A DNA stretch of 64,000 nucleotides from Mikania micrantha (taxonomy: Eukaryota > Streptophyta > Magnoliopsida > Asterales > Asteraceae). The stretch covers positions 5,258,788 through 5,322,787 of the forward strand of contig CM018690.1 in NCBI GenBank assembly GCA_009363875.1, read 5' to 3'. Shown here piece by piece: positions 11,428 to 23,380 of this stretch. The notes under the pieces are model-generated. The model did no database searches. It saw only the letters and a list, made by a program, of their open reading frames with translations, and was not told the origin of the DNA. The position numbers and the translations under genes are program-made. Within the stretch, counting starts at the first letter, position 1, and every line of letters begins with the position of its first letter.

Positions 11428-11543
11428 AAGGGTCCATTGGATACGTGGTTTATTCACCAACCAACATCCGAAAAGAACACTGTCACCGATTGCTTGCAAA
11501 TTTAATCCTTTTGAAGGGTCCATTGGATACGTGGTTTATTCAT
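11428..11543 (+). repeat. 30-bp direct repeat, 86 bases apart
   Basis: GAAGGGTCCATTGGATACGT plus ten more identical bases occurs at 11428 and again at ~11513. The copies are identical over about 30 bases in otherwise non-repetitive DNA. Confidence 0.7.
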
Positions 11544-11805
11544 ATAATGTAAATTTTACCATGTATGTAATTTCAAAAGATAATTATTACTATCTAATAG
11601 TGATATTATTAGTTTATTTCACTTCTTTAATGTTTATAATTTAGATTTGCCAAAGATTGTCAAATGTTTTCATAGAAGATTTGGTTAGGGATTTTCATTT
11701 TGTTTAGAGGTCAACAGTTTTATCTTGCTTCATCCATTTTAATTAGTTTTCAGTTTTTAAATATAATTACGATTTAAATCAATTATTTTTGTAACTTTGT
11801 TTATA

Positions 11806-11830
11806 TCTGCATATATAAAAGAGTTGGTTT
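11806..11830 (+). other. Possible Helitron 5' terminus
   Basis: TCTGCATATATAAAAGAGTT follows an A. This is similar in form to plant Helitron 5' ends, which begin TC after an A. If it pairs with the 3' end at 30707, SIRE-1 (17.5 kb) lies inside a Helitron of roughly 1.4 kb. This is inference with no second copy to compare. Confidence 0.25.
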
Positions 11831-11914
11831 TTCTAAAAAAACTTGTTTATCTAAAATAGAATAGAAAAAAAAACGTAACCTTCTAATTTTAAAGTCAATA
11901 GTTGAGATTAAAGT

Positions 11915-12000
11915 GTAAAAAAGGTTCTTGTTTGGTAGAAGACTCGAACCCTTGAGCTCAACTCAAGAGAAGCAACACTACGCTAACTACATCTAAAGTG
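11915..12000 (-). other. tRNA-like sequence (SINE head or tRNA relic)
   Basis: On the minus strand TAGCGTAGTG (A-box-like) is followed about 35 bases later by GGTTCGAGTCTTC (B-box-like). The cloverleaf is not complete, so I do not call a tRNA gene. Confidence 0.4.
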
Positions 12001-12048
12001 CCACTCATAAAATATTATGTAATATAGGTATGAGTTTGATTTTTTCAA

Positions 12049-12086
12049 AAAGTTCTTCCTAGCCTCTTATGTCTGCGCCGCGCAGA
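12049..12086 (-). other. Possible Helitron 3' terminus
   Basis: On the minus strand a 7-bp stem (TCTGCGC/GCGCAGA) is followed by CATAAGAGG and then CTAG. Hairpin, about ten bases, then CTAG is the classic Helitron 3' signature. No matching 5' end was identified. Confidence 0.4.
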
Positions 12087-12301
12087 AACAGGTAGAGGTT
12101 AGAGGTTTAGAACTTGTTTATTTTCTCAAAGACATTTCATTATAGAAGGTCTCCACGTCCTCTTCTTGGCGTAGACGTGAACCAAACCTTTCTCACCTCT
12201 TCCCACATCATCCACCGTCTGCCTCATCCCTTCAACCCACTCCACCACCGACTCGCCATCGCCCTCATCTGCACCCCCTCCACCACACACTCGCCGTCAA
12301 C

Positions 12302-12369
12302 CTCGACCTCATACAATCCTCGACCTCGTACAATCCTCGACCTCGTACAATCCTCGACCTCGTACAGCC
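12302..12369 (+). repeat. 17-bp tandem repeat, four copies
   Basis: Units of the form TCGACCTCGTACAATCC repeat four times, the first with CAT for CGT and the last diverged. Confidence 0.8.
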
Positions 12370-12507
12370 GTCGCCCTCAACGAGGGTTTGTTGGTGACGG
12401 TCGGCAAGTCAACTCGGGAAGTCGCTGAGGAAAATTGAAGAGGGAAGTTGCCGAGGGTCGGAGCAGCCGAGGGAGCAGGGAAGTCGACGAGGGTTTGGAG
12501 ATGAGGT

Positions 12508-13353
12508 TGTAAAACCATAAAGGCTGGTGCTCTCCAAAACTTTCTAAGTCCTTGTGTAAATTCCCATAAGTCTTGAACACTGTAAAGCCAAACAGCCTTC
12601 GGAAGGAAGGAATTAGCCTCCGGAAGAAACATTGCTTCCGAAGGTTAACTCTTTCCTACCGAAGGCTTACACAAGAAGAGAAGCTTTCGATACCCTCCTC
12701 AGCACTTAGAAGAATTACAATGACAAAGATCTTCCGAAGACAAAGGCTTCTGAAGACAAAGGCTTCCGATAACATGCTTCAGCAGCTTCCTTGTACATAG
12801 ACTTTCGAAGACTTTATTCTGACAAAGATTCTATACACTTGTAGAAATAATCAGAGCTGCTTTCTCCTTTGAAGACCAACACAGAAGACGTTCTCATGAC
12901 AGTCAGTAGCTCAAAAGATTTGTCAGAACTACAGAGATACCTTTACATTAATTCATTTTGTAGTCTAGGTATTTATTGTAAAAGTCAATGGAGTCTATTG
13001 TATTAATTGTAAATAATATGGCTTGGCCTATCAAGTCCATAACAGGTACTAGTTTTAACATTAGTTTGTTTCTAGTATTTTGTCCAGCTTTGTATCCCTA
13101 TGAGGATACAACTGTAGGTCTTAGTATAAATACGTTCACTTGTTAGATAGCAATGTACGAGTGCATGCTTGAGCTAAGTGTTGTAAAGCTTGACAAGTGA
13201 ATGCAATATACTTTGACCTTGAACTAATAATTGTTTTCTGTATTGTGTTTCAATCTGTTTTACAAACTAAGTTGATAGAGTTTCCGCAACTATCAACTTT
13301 GTAGAAGATAACTTGTGATAAGTGTTGTGTAGATTACATAACCCAATCCAACA
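12508..13353 (+). repeat. SIRE-1 5' LTR (846 bp)
   Basis: It begins TGTAAAACC and ends GATCCAACA-like (AATCCAACA). It contains clustered CTTCCGAAG/CTTCGGAAG palindromes at 12595-12810, typical of a Sirevirus U3, and a TATA box, TATAAATA, at 13125-13132. The PBS follows at once. Confidence 0.93.
13125..13132 (+). promoter_or_regulatory. TATA box of SIRE-1 5' LTR
   Basis: TATAAATA lies ~230 bases from the LTR end, downstream of the palindrome cluster. The 3' LTR has the identical box at 29817-29824. Confidence 0.7.
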
Positions 13354-13355
13354 AG

Positions 13356-13367
13356 TGGTATCAGAGC
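13356..13367 (+). other. SIRE-1 primer binding site
   Basis: TGGTATCAGAGC lies two bases after the LTR end. It is complementary to initiator tRNA-Met. Confidence 0.92.
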
Positions 13368-13460
13368 TTTGGCTCTTTAACTTAAGCAACTAACCATTCT
13401 TAAGTTACCGTTTGTTTATCTTCTACTACTCTTTGTTTTTCAAGTTACCTCATAGTCAAA

Positions 13461-16199
13461 ATGGCCACAATGAGCAAGCATGACACTGAGAATGGTACTC
13501 TCAATAAGCCTCTCATGTTGACCCCTGACGATTACGATACATGGAAGGTCAGGATGGAGGGTTTCATCAGGAACCAAGGCTTCAAACTTTGGAAGTCAGT
13601 TCTTGAGGGACCGTTCATCCCAACTATTGCTGTTGCAGGCACCGGTGGAGCACCTGTGCCAAAAGATCCATCTCTGTACTCGGATGAAGATTACAAGAAG
13701 ATGGAGGTGGATTCGGAGGCATTATGGCTGATCCAAATGGCGATTCCCAACTCAATCATACATGCATTTAAGAAATGCAAATCTGTCCAGGAGCTGTGGA
13801 ACTCTCTGCAGCAGATGTATGAGGGATCTGAAGATGTCAAGGAAAACAAGAAAGACATGCTGAAACAGAAGTTTGAGAACTTCTGTCAAGAGAACAATGA
13901 GAAGATGGCTTCTCAATATCTGAGGTATGTCCAGCTAGTTGATGAGTTGGTGGCTGCAGGTGTAAAGATGGAGAACCAAGATGTTATAAGGAAGTTTCTT
14001 AGATCACTTCCACAAGCATGAAACATCTACTCTGTTGCTATTCGTAGAACAGAGAATCTGAGAACTCTGAAGCTTGGAGAACTATTTGGTATACTTAGTG
14101 CATACCAAATGTAAATTGATACACAAGAACTTAGACCTTCCTTTGTACCCTCAGGTTCAGCAGCCCTATATGCACCCATCCATAATCCACCATACCAAAA
14201 TTATCAACCCATCTATCACTCAACTTCTACACCCATTGTCACCTTTCCTGAATTTCCAACTCCATCAACCTCCCACTCAAACTCATTCACTAACACAACT
14301 CCACGCCAAGGAGCTTTTATGGCTGAAGAGACCAACTATTTTCATCTGTGCCACGAAGATTTAGATGGAATTCCTGCTAATGATCTCGAGGAGATGGACA
14401 TCAATTACCAGATGGCCATGATTTCCTACAGGGCAAAGAAGTTCTATCAAAGAACTGGTAGACAGTTTAAGAAGCACAACATGAAGACCAGGTTTGGTCT
14501 AGACAAGTCCAAAATAAAATGCTTTAACTGTCAACATCTGGGGAACTTTGCCAGAGAGTGTAAATCCCCAAGCTCTCAGCCATCCACATTTGGACAGCCG
14601 CACCAAAGAACATCAAACTCCTCCAATAGTGCTAATGTTGCAGAACAACATGATTTCTCATATTGGAGCTTCCAAGCTGAGGATGCATCCATCTCCAACA
14701 GTGCCCTGATGGCCAACAACTCAACCTCTACATTCAAGGTAACAGAAGATATGTGTAATCCTGAATGTTTAGAGAAGTTAAATGCTTATAAATGGTTTAA
14801 TGCTCAAGTCTGTAATGAGCTCGAGTCATTACAAGTTGTTAAGGCTAATTTCTTTGAAGCTGAAAGAAATTATAAAGAAAAGATTGAGGAACTGGAAAAG
14901 ACCATTTCCAGTTTAAAGCATGAAGACACTAACAAACAATGTCAAATAAACAATCTTTTGGAAAGGTTAACAACTGCCAAGACAGAACTTGTATTGGCTG
15001 AGTCTTATATAGAAAAATTTTTGAGTCAAGGTGAAAAATATGAAAAACTTTTTAAAATGAGTGATACAGCTGAGCTGGTAAAGAAAAGAGGGGCTGGGTT
15101 GGGTTATAACAAGGTGGACCCTCCATCTGCCTGCACTCCAATAGTGGAGGTTAGATGTAAACTAGAAATTAATCTTGTGTATAATGAAGTGTTGGACATA
15201 CACAAAGTTGCTCAAAATAATGATCTCTCTGATTAGGACCCCACTTCCTCAACATGTTCATCTGGGGATGATACTCCTATTGTTTTGGAAAAAGAAAAAC
15301 CTGCTTTGAAAATTAAGAATAGAAATAAGAAAAACAAGAAACCTTCATCAGTTTTTGTCAAAGCTAAATACATGCAAATGGGGAGTATCTCTTCAGATGA
15401 ATATGTTACTTGTCCTTCTGACAAGTCCCATAAAGCCAGATCAGAAAACAGAAATGCAAGCACCTCAAAAACTCAGAAAAATCATCAAACCAAAAGTTCC
15501 TCTGGTAACTCCAAGACAGAACAATCTGGTTCTGTGAAGAATAGTTCAACTTTTCTCAAAAGAGAAGAGCTTCAGAAATCAACAAATGGTCAACCAATGT
15601 GTCTGATGTGTGGAGACACAAATCATTTTGCTGCTGAATGCTATTACAATCCAAGAAGAAGAATGCATTCAAGACCACAGGGAAGAGGAAGTCAAAAGGG
15701 ATATTGGAACAAATCATCTGTCTCATTGGAAGAACAATTTACTTCCATGAGAAGCAAGTCAATCAAGCAGCAAAAGAAACAGTCGAAAGCAAGCACTTTT
15801 GACAATTGGAAAAGACAAGACAAGAAGTCTTCCAAAGGAAAGAAAACATCAGAAGCACATGCAAAGAGTGCTTCTGACAAACACAAGAAACCTCATTCCT
15901 TCGGAAGAAGAAGAACACCAGAAGATAAGCCTCCCCTAAAAGCAGAAACCAAACCATCGGAAGAGAAAGCAAAACTTGCTTTCGATGGTTGCCAGAAGAA
16001 GCAACCTCTTCCGACTACTCCCAAAGTCAAGAAAATCTGGAGGAAGACGGAAACATCTGAACCAACTGTTCAGCCACCTGTCCCATCAGAAGCAAGCTCA
16101 TCATCTGTCCCACCAAAGATGATGTCAAAGAAATTTTCATATAATGACGCCAATGGAAAACCCAAGACCACATGGGCTTGGGTTCCTATCAGGAACTAA
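13461..16199 (+). pseudogene. Gag of SIRE-1, disrupted
   Basis: One continuous frame from the ATG at 13461 encodes a Sirevirus-type Gag of about 900 codons. It forms the virus-like particle and binds RNA. The N-terminal domain carries DDYDTWKVRMEGF and the LWNSLQQMYEG helix region. A CCHC knuckle CFNCQHLGNFAREC lies at 14520-14561. A long Lys/Glu-rich, probably coiled-coil segment follows (14770-15060), then a second CCHC knuckle, CLMCGDTNHFAAEC, at 15600-15641, and a basic Ser/Lys-rich tail. The frame is broken only by nonsense codons: TGA at 14019, TAA at 14112, TAG at 15234 and TAA at 16197. The last may be the natural gag-pol boundary, since the protease continues in the same frame. I am confident of the family. 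Confidence 0.88.
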
Positions 16200-16760
16200 T
16201 TCACTTATGGTCATGTGCAGGGACAACAGGAATCAAAAAGCAACTTGTGGATTGTTGACAGCAACTGTTCCAGGCACATGACAAGTAACAAGACTCATCT
16301 GCACAAATATGAACCATTCTTTGGAGGGTCTGTTGCATTTGGAAGTGATCCGGTAGGAGGTTATATCACAGGTAGGGGCACAATCACTAATGGCAAGGTA
16401 AGCTTTGAGAATGTGCATTTTGTAAAAGAATTGAACTATAATTTGCTGAGTGTATCACAGGTGTGTGACCAAAAGCACAACATGTTGTTTACTGAGCATG
16501 AATGTATTGTCCTGAAACCAGGATTTGTTGTTCCAAATGACCAAATTCTGCTCAGGACTCCTAGAAGAAACAACATGTACATGCTGGATATGAGCACAGC
16601 TACACCATTCAACAATATAAATTGCTTTGTCTCAAAAGCTTCACTTGATGAATCATCCCTTTGGCGTAGGAGACTCTGTCATGTAAACCTGAAAAACATA
16701 AATAAACTGGTAAAAATAATTTAGGCAGAGTTTTACCCACTAAAGAATTCATTTGTGTTG
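16200..16760 (+). pseudogene. Protease and GAG-pre-integrase part of SIRE-1 pol
   Basis: In the same frame as gag, the aspartic protease motif reads IVDSNCSRHMT near 16250. The family has D-S-G-C, so the active-site Gly is Asn here and the enzyme should be inactive. The LYNLLSVSQ-type segment follows, then the GAG-pre-integrase motif LWRRRLCHVN at 16660-16690. The frame breaks at ~16710-16724 by a one-base shift, and the next domain is in another frame. Confidence 0.85.
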
Positions 16761-17885
16761 ATAAGTGTGTTGCTTGCCTAAAGGGGAAGCAACACAAATC
16801 ATCTCATCATGCCAAGAGATAAATTCAATTACAACAGTTCTGTACTTACTACACATGGACTTGTTTGGCCCTACAAGTGTTAAAAGTCTAGGTAGAAAAT
16901 CATATTGCTTGGTGGTCACTGATGATTTCTCTCGGTATACCTGGGTATTTTTCTTGAGTACCAAGAATGAAACTGCGGAGATCTTAAAATCATTCATTCT
17001 TAGAGTTGAGAATGAGAGTGACCATCATGTAAAAATCATAAGATCAGATCAAGGAATAGAATTCAAAAACCATATTTTAAATTATTTTTGTGAATCTAAA
17101 GGTATAACAAGATAATTCAGTGCTCCTAGGACTCCACAACAAAATGGTGTTGCTCAGAGAAGGAATATGACACTGATTGAGGTTGCAAGGACCATGTTGT
17201 GTGATGCCAAACTTCCAATAACTTTTTGGGCAGAAGCAGTCAACACTGCCTGTTATGTTCAAAATAGAGTATTGGTGGTTAAGTCACATGGTATGACTCC
17301 TTATGAAATTTGGCCTAAGAGAAAGCCATTTATTGGATTTCTTAAACCATTTTGATGTCAATGCACCATCTTGAATACTAAAGATCATCTAGCCAAGTTT
17401 GCTGAGAAATCAGCAGAGGGCTACTTTGTTGGGAACTCTTCACATGCAAAAGCATATAGAGTATACATCAAATATTCCATAATTATTGAAGAGTCTACAA
17501 ATGTTCAGTTCAATGAACATACTATCAATAAACCTGGAATAGGTCCTGATTGGTTATTTGATCTTGACAAATTCACATCTGCATTTAATCTTGTGAAAGA
17601 GTATGTTCCAGATCCACAGATACCTACCTTGGACTCATCCAAGCACACAAGAGAAGAAGACTTTCGTGTTGAACTGTCAATAGCTTCAAGACAAATCATG
17701 GCAGAATCCATTCAACACATGATGCTATTTCACAGTCTGAAACAATCAACACTTCTCAGGCTGTTCCTTTAAGAGACTCTACATCTGCTCAAGTGAGTCA
17801 AGAAGAAGTTGGAAGCCCTTCTGTTGAAGCAAACTCTCTGGAAACTCTTCCTCCCAGAGAAAATCATCCCACAACAGTCCAACCT
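16735..17885 (+). pseudogene. Integrase of SIRE-1 pol, disrupted
   Basis: This is the integrase core that inserts element cDNA into the chromosome. HMDLFGP and RSDQGIEFKN carry the two catalytic Asp residues. The expected Glu region reads PQQNGVAQRRN, so the catalytic Glu has become Gln (CAG). Nonsense codons occur at 17113 and 17353, in frame. Downstream is the YFVGNSSHAKAYRVY segment and a Pro/Ser-rich linker to RT that shifts frame near 17720. It lacks both an open frame and its third catalytic residue. Confidence 0.87.
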
Positions 17886-19826
17886 TAGTGACCTCAAGAT
17901 CTAACAGAAATCCAGGTTGAGGTGGTACTTCCAAACCTTGTGTCCAGCAACCTGGATTTGAATTCTCAGTTGGATGTGATCCCAAGAACTAGCATTCATA
18001 ATACCCATCTAGTAGAGAATATTATTGGTAATGTTGAGGAAGGAATAAGAACAAGAAGCTCCATGCATGAAGCAAACATCTGTTTGTTTTCTTGCTTTCT
18101 ATCCCAAATAGAACCAAAGAAGTTGCTGAAGCACTGAAAGATAGTAGTTGGGTAGAAGCCATGTAGGAAGAACTTCTTCAACAGGACTAGCATTCATAAT
18201 ACCCATCTAGTTGAGAATATTATTGGTAATGTTGAGGAAGGAATAAGAACAAGAAGCTCCATGCATGAAGCAAACATCTGTTTGTTTTCTTGCTTTCTAT
18301 CCCAAATAGAACCAAAGAAAGTTGCTGAAGCACTGAAAGATAGTAGTTGGGTAGAAGCCATGTAGGAAGAACTTTTTCAACAGGTGTTTGGAAGGTTTGC
18401 CCTTTACGTAAGGGTAAGTATGAAATTGGAACAAAGTGGGTTTTCAGAAACAAGAAGGATGACAAAGGTGTTTTCATCAAGAACAAGGCAAGGTTGGTTG
18501 TACAAGGGTACACCGAGGAGTAAGGCATTGACTACGATGAAGTTTTTGCTCCAGTTGCAAGGATTGAAGCAATTAGAATATTTCTGGAATTTGCAGCTGC
18601 TAAGAACTTCAAAGTTTTTCAAATGGATGTGAAAAGTGCTTTTCTTTATGAAAATATTGATAAGGAAGTGTATGTGTGTCGATCAGCCACCTGGATTTGA
18701 GGATCCGAAGTTTCCTGATCATGTCTGTAAGCTTGATAAAGCTCTATATAGGCTACATCAGGCTCCCAGAAAATGGTATGAAACTCCAACTTCTTTCCTG
18801 TTGGCCAACAATTTCAAGAGAGGAACAATCGACAAGACTCTTTTCTTCAAGAAATCCAATCAACATATTATGCTGGTTCAAATCTATGTTGATGACATTA
18901 TTTTTGGTTCCGTTAATGAATCTCTCTGCAAGGATTTTGAGTCACTGATGAAGTCCAAATTTGAAATGAGTTCAATGGGAAAACTCACTTTCTTTCTTGG
19001 ACTACAAGTGAAACAAACTCCTACAGGAATTTTCATTAATCAATCAAAGTATGTCATGGATATTCTTGAAAGATTCAACACTAATTGCAAAGCTTTGGGT
19101 ACTCCAATGTCGAAGACAACATCCTTAGGCCCTGACCTTGAGGGGGAGGATGTTGATCAACACCAATACAGAGCAATGATAGGCTCTTTGATGTATTTTA
19201 CAGCAAGCAGGCCTGATATCATGTTTGCAACCTGTCTGTGTGCAAGATTTCAGGCCAATCCCAAGAGTTCACACATGCTTGCTGTGAAAAGAATCTTCAG
19301 ATACCTCAAAGGAGCACCACGTCTAGGATTATGGTATCCTAGAAATGCTGATTTTCAGTTCATGGCCTACACTGACAGTGATTATGGAGGATGTAACATT
19401 AGCAAGAAATCCACATCAAGAGGATGTCAATTTCTTGGGTCCAGAATTGTATCATGGCAATGCAAGAAGCAATCCTGTGTTTCTACCTCTACTGCAGAAG
19501 CATAATACATTGCTGCTTCTAGCTGTTGTGCACAAGTCATCTGGATTCAGAATCAAACGAAAGACTATGGAGTAGAGCTGTTCAACACTCTTATACAAAT
19601 TGACAACTCAAGGGCAATCTCCATCACCAACAATCCTGTCATGCACTCCAAGACCAAGCACATTGACATCAGATATCACTTCATCAGAGATTGTGCAGAA
19701 AAGAAGTTAATTCATCTAGTCAAAGTTGATACAGAACACAATCTGGCTAATCTCTTCACCAAGGCTTTTGATGAAGGAAGATTCAGGTACTTAATAACAG
19801 CCATTGGTATGATTAACTTTGAATAA
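17886..19826 (+). pseudogene. Reverse transcriptase and RNase H of SIRE-1 pol, disrupted
   Basis: The RT start lies in several frames (18390-18660) with stops. From 18636 the frame is open and carries QPPGFEDP, KALYRLHQAPRKWY and the catalytic YVDD at 18885-18896. RNase H follows with TDSDYGG, STAEA and IDNSRA. A TAA at 19503 interrupts it exactly after the AEA of the STAEA-E-Y motif, and the same frame resumes to TAA at 19824-19826 (GMINFE). The N-terminal part contains a 198-bp tandem duplication. The nearest relative in the window is SIRE-2 pol. Confidence 0.9.
17988..18384 (+). repeat. 198-bp tandem duplication inside SIRE-1 pol
   Basis: Copies at 17988-18185 and 18186-18383 both begin ACTAGCATTCATAATACCC and end CTTCAACAGG or TTTCAACAGG. 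The right copy retains one A that the left has lost (CCAAAGAAAG vs CCAAAGAAG). A duplication in a coding linker does not occur in SIRE-2. Confidence 0.93.
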
Positions 19827-19904
19827 ATGAATTGATAGCAAGGAATGAACAATTCTTTGGAAGATAAACTTAAATTCTCTTCTGATAAGTATTTACTCCT
19901 CAGA

Positions 19905-20352
19905 AGATAGTTTAAGTCTTCGGAAGCATTCTTCCTTCCTTGAGTCGGAAGCAATCACACTTTAGAATATAAAATTCCTTCTGAAGTATTTCTCTTCCGA
20001 TACATTAACCTTGCCTTCGGAAGATCCATCTTCTGAAATTACTCATCAGAAGAAGATGTCTTCCGAAGTACAATTTCTTCTGATGAACTTATCTAAATCT
20101 TCAGAAGCAGTGCTTCCGATGCTATATTTAACATTCTTGGAATATGCATCGGAAGTATGTGTCTTCCGAAGAACATTTTCTGGTCTCATGAACTCCTTCC
20201 GATAACAACATCTTCGGAAGCACTCTTGCCCTTCTGAAATTTGTGAATATTCCATGCCCCACAAATGTATCGGAAGACCTTTTTCTGACACTCCGGATCT
20301 CAAAACTTTAATATGTCTCCATATTAAATGCTGACATCCGAAGATATAAAAG
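19905..20352 (+). promoter_or_regulatory. Palindrome cluster and TATA box before SIRE-1 ORF3
   Basis: Between the pol stop and ORF3 lie at least ten copies of CTTCCGAAG/CTTCGGAAG or half-sites (TCGGAAG, CTTCCGAT), the same motif as in the LTR. They end just before TATAAAAG at 20345-20352. A pyrimidine-rich leader then leads to an ATG in excellent context (CACCATGGA) at 20445, 93 bases past the TATA box. I infer an internal promoter. Confidence 0.5.
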
Positions 20353-20543
20353 TCTCCCGCTCATTCATTTTCTCTCACCGTTTCCTCTTTCAAATTAACT
20401 TCCTTATTCTCTCTGAAAATTAACCATTAATCTTCTCAATCACCATGGAATCCTTCGCCTTTCGACCTGCTCACAACTTGGTAGCATAACTTTCAGCGGA
20501 CAACGATGCTGATTTCGCTCCGATCATCTCCTTTCTCACAAGG

Positions 20544-23380
20544 TGTCGCACCCCGAGAAATCCCGTCCCCTCCGAGGGCGCGACGCGACAGACTGTCAGG
20601 ATCGCAGTATCCTGTCACACAGTGTTGCGAGACCTACATGTCTGGTTTCATATGTACATCCAAATACTTGGACAAAAAAATTTATAAAATCAGAGTTGCG
20701 GAAGTTATGTGAGTTATCAAAACAGTTTAAATTCATAAGTTACGGAAGCATTAATAGAATAGCTTTCAAAATGACATAAGATTAAAGTTTGCGGAAGCGG
20801 TTTAAGTAGTTATCAGTACATATCAAAATGAAACGATAAATGTTCTCAAAATCCTAAGACTCTTAAGCAGATGCATGTGACTCCAACTTAGCATCCTAAT
20901 CCGTGTGCGCGTGCCTTAGTTACCTGAGAAAACATGCGAGAAAAAGGTCAACACAAAGGTTGGTGAGAGCACATGTTTGTATTCAGCAGTAAACATCAAA
21001 ATGTTTAAAGAAAGTGTTTTGCAGGTCTTCATTTCAATACAATACAATATCCACTGATAGCTAGTCAATATGAGTTATACCATATGCGGGTTTGCATCCG
21101 AAGCTAACATGCTGTCTCCCGCCATATCCATCCAACAAGATATGGCAATGTTGTTTGGTCAATTATGCACTGTTCCGACCTCCAGTCGAGGTGGCCATAC
21201 GGCGCGCAACAGTGGGGCTTGTCAGGCCCAAATAGTACTATTCAGAATTACCACGTTAAGCGCCACGCGCTATTAACGGTTTGAGTTGTGTTTGATGAGG
21301 ACTTATCAGTTTTGTGGATGAGTGCCACACATATGCATATACGTGATATTATCATGTACAAATGTAACCAAAAGTATGTTGTTGTTCAAAAACAGTTTGT
21401 ATGCAATGTTTTCTCCCCCAAAGGTAGAAAATAGAAAAAGGGGCCATGAACTCACCTGATAAGCAGTTCCGGTGTGATTGTCTTCGCGTCTTGTGAATGC
21501 TAGCACCTGCTAGTATGCACCTATAACCATATAGGTGTGACCATGTGTTTTGTGGTGTGTTGTATCCCATACAACTCCAAGTGTCGGTGTGCTCAACCGT
21601 GTGTGTGTGTTGACTTGTGTTGACTCTACGAATCATTGGTGACACGTTTGTTTTGCCAAGTCCGTTTAAGGCGTCATAAATACAAGTAGGACGCCTACAT
21701 ACATCCTATGACTCTAATCGTACGACGTTCACTTATGTGACGTGTAAGAATCGTAGAAGTTACCATTTTTGGAAAGTTTCCATTTTAGGAAGTGTAGTTA
21801 TGAAATTCCTTTTCATAAGGTTCATACCTTTAATATGTTTACAAAAACACTTTTAAACACTTAAAACATGTCGTTTGCGCATAAATCACCATTTATGGCA
21901 TTTGCCCCAAATAAAGTTTTTATTTGGAAAGTATACGTTTAAATGCCCGTTTTCAAAAATCAAAGTTTCCAATATGCTTAGAAATCATTTTTAAGCATAT
22001 TCCAATACTGAAAGTACACCGAAATATCTTGAAACATCAAAAGCACTCTTTTGATTTTTAAAAGTTTCCATATTTAGCAAGTTTCTACAAAACCATGTTT
22101 TTGACAAAACCAAATACCCAAATGTGTTTCTAAACACTTCAATACGCAGTTGACAACATCTAGACATGTCTAACATGTCTAGATCATTACAAATCACCAA
22201 CATGCAACTAAAAAGCTTCCTAATATAGTAATTTGCATAATATCATCATCAAATCAACAAAACCCAATCCTAGATAGTTTCTATCATCAATCTCATTCAA
22301 AATATATCAATAAACACTCTAGACCGACTAAAAATTCGTGCATGTGAGCGGATCAGAGTTGCATGTGATCAAATATACTTGCATGTGGGTTTTTAGCCCA
22401 TGCATGTACGATCTAACCATTAAAAACATGTAAAACTACCTTAGATGTTCTAAACCACTGAGATGAATCTGGAACAGGTGCTTAGCAGCTCTGAAATCTT
22501 CTGGGAATGATTTCCTAGGAGGCTCAAGTGGTGGTGTTGATTGAAAACAAGCTTCCAAGCTTCACTTCCAAGCTTCAAACCTTCAAAACGCTTCAACAAT
22601 GGCTTCCAAGCTCATCAATGGAGGTTTTGCTGGTGAAATGATGAAGAAACAGGGGTAGGAACTCGAGATAGAGGTGTTTTTGACCGAGAAATAGGATTAG
22701 AGTGATTAAAAGTGAGATAGGTTGAGTGTAAATCCATTTTTGCTATCTGGGTCTGTCAGGCGTATCGCCTGACGTGGCGCACTGAGAACCGGCGTACCGC
22801 GCAAGAGTTTGGCGTCCGAGGCTTTCCTTCCCGTCTCGCGCGCATTGCCCAGGAAGGGTGTTTGGGTCTAGGCATACCGCCTGGACCTCTGGTCAGGCCC
22901 AATAGGCCCATTTCCATCGTTTCGATCCGTTTTCGATCATTTCACGCTTATAACTCTTCGTTTAACATCATTTGACCATAATTACCAATGTTCGGTCATG
23001 TGTGACTCAATTATCATTCAATCATTTATTCACCAACGTTCGTAAGAGTCGTGTGTGTTTCGATAATTCCTCGAATTATCGGTGATCGTTTGTGTTTGTG
23101 TTTTACGAAATGTTTGCACGCTTGATTAATCATAATAAACGTGTAATGCACAATTCAATAATTCCTCGAATTATTGTTTTGTGTTAGTGTTTGTGTTTGC
23201 CACACTTGGTTTCCAAAACCAATCTGCAATGTATGATTCAATAGTTTCTCGAACTATCGTTTCGTAGTTGCTTGTGTTTAACACATCTAATTAATCAAAA
23301 TTAAATGAAATGCAACAAGTATGAATGTGAAATGTAAAGTTGTAAGAGTTGCAATTTACCTGAAATTGCCGGGTGTCACA
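20544..23380 (-). mobile_element. sLTR-A: solo gypsy-type LTR, 2837 bp
   Basis: The ends are TGTGACACCCGG and GGGGTGCGACA on the minus strand, with perfect TSD CAAGG (20539-20543 and 23381-23385). There is no coding sequence. On the minus strand it shares with sLTR-E the block CTCACCAAC..GTTGAC..TTCTCAGGTAAC (plus 20919-20970) and the CAGGTGAGTT block (plus 21449-21458), so the two are one family in opposite orientation. Its insertion splits ORF3 of SIRE-1. Confidence 0.9.
22755..22884 (-). other. GTA/ATA hairpins in sLTR-A
   Basis: GTCAGGCG and CGCCTGAC form a perfect 8-bp stem with a 3-base loop at 22755-22773. Two related sites follow at 22791-22800 (GCGGTACGCC on minus) and ~22867-22884 (AGGC..GCCT). 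Confidence 0.7.

Noticed and set aside
11915..12000. Functional tRNA gene
   Set aside because: A and B boxes are recognisable but the acceptor and anticodon arms do not form a complete cloverleaf.
12114..12632. Overlapping frames on both strands near the 17-bp repeat
   Set aside because: GC-rich repeat and LTR sequence with no domain; part of the frame lies in the SIRE-1 LTR.
20506..20779. Frames around 20506-20779
   Set aside because: They cross the sLTR-A insertion point at 20544, so cannot be a real single gene.
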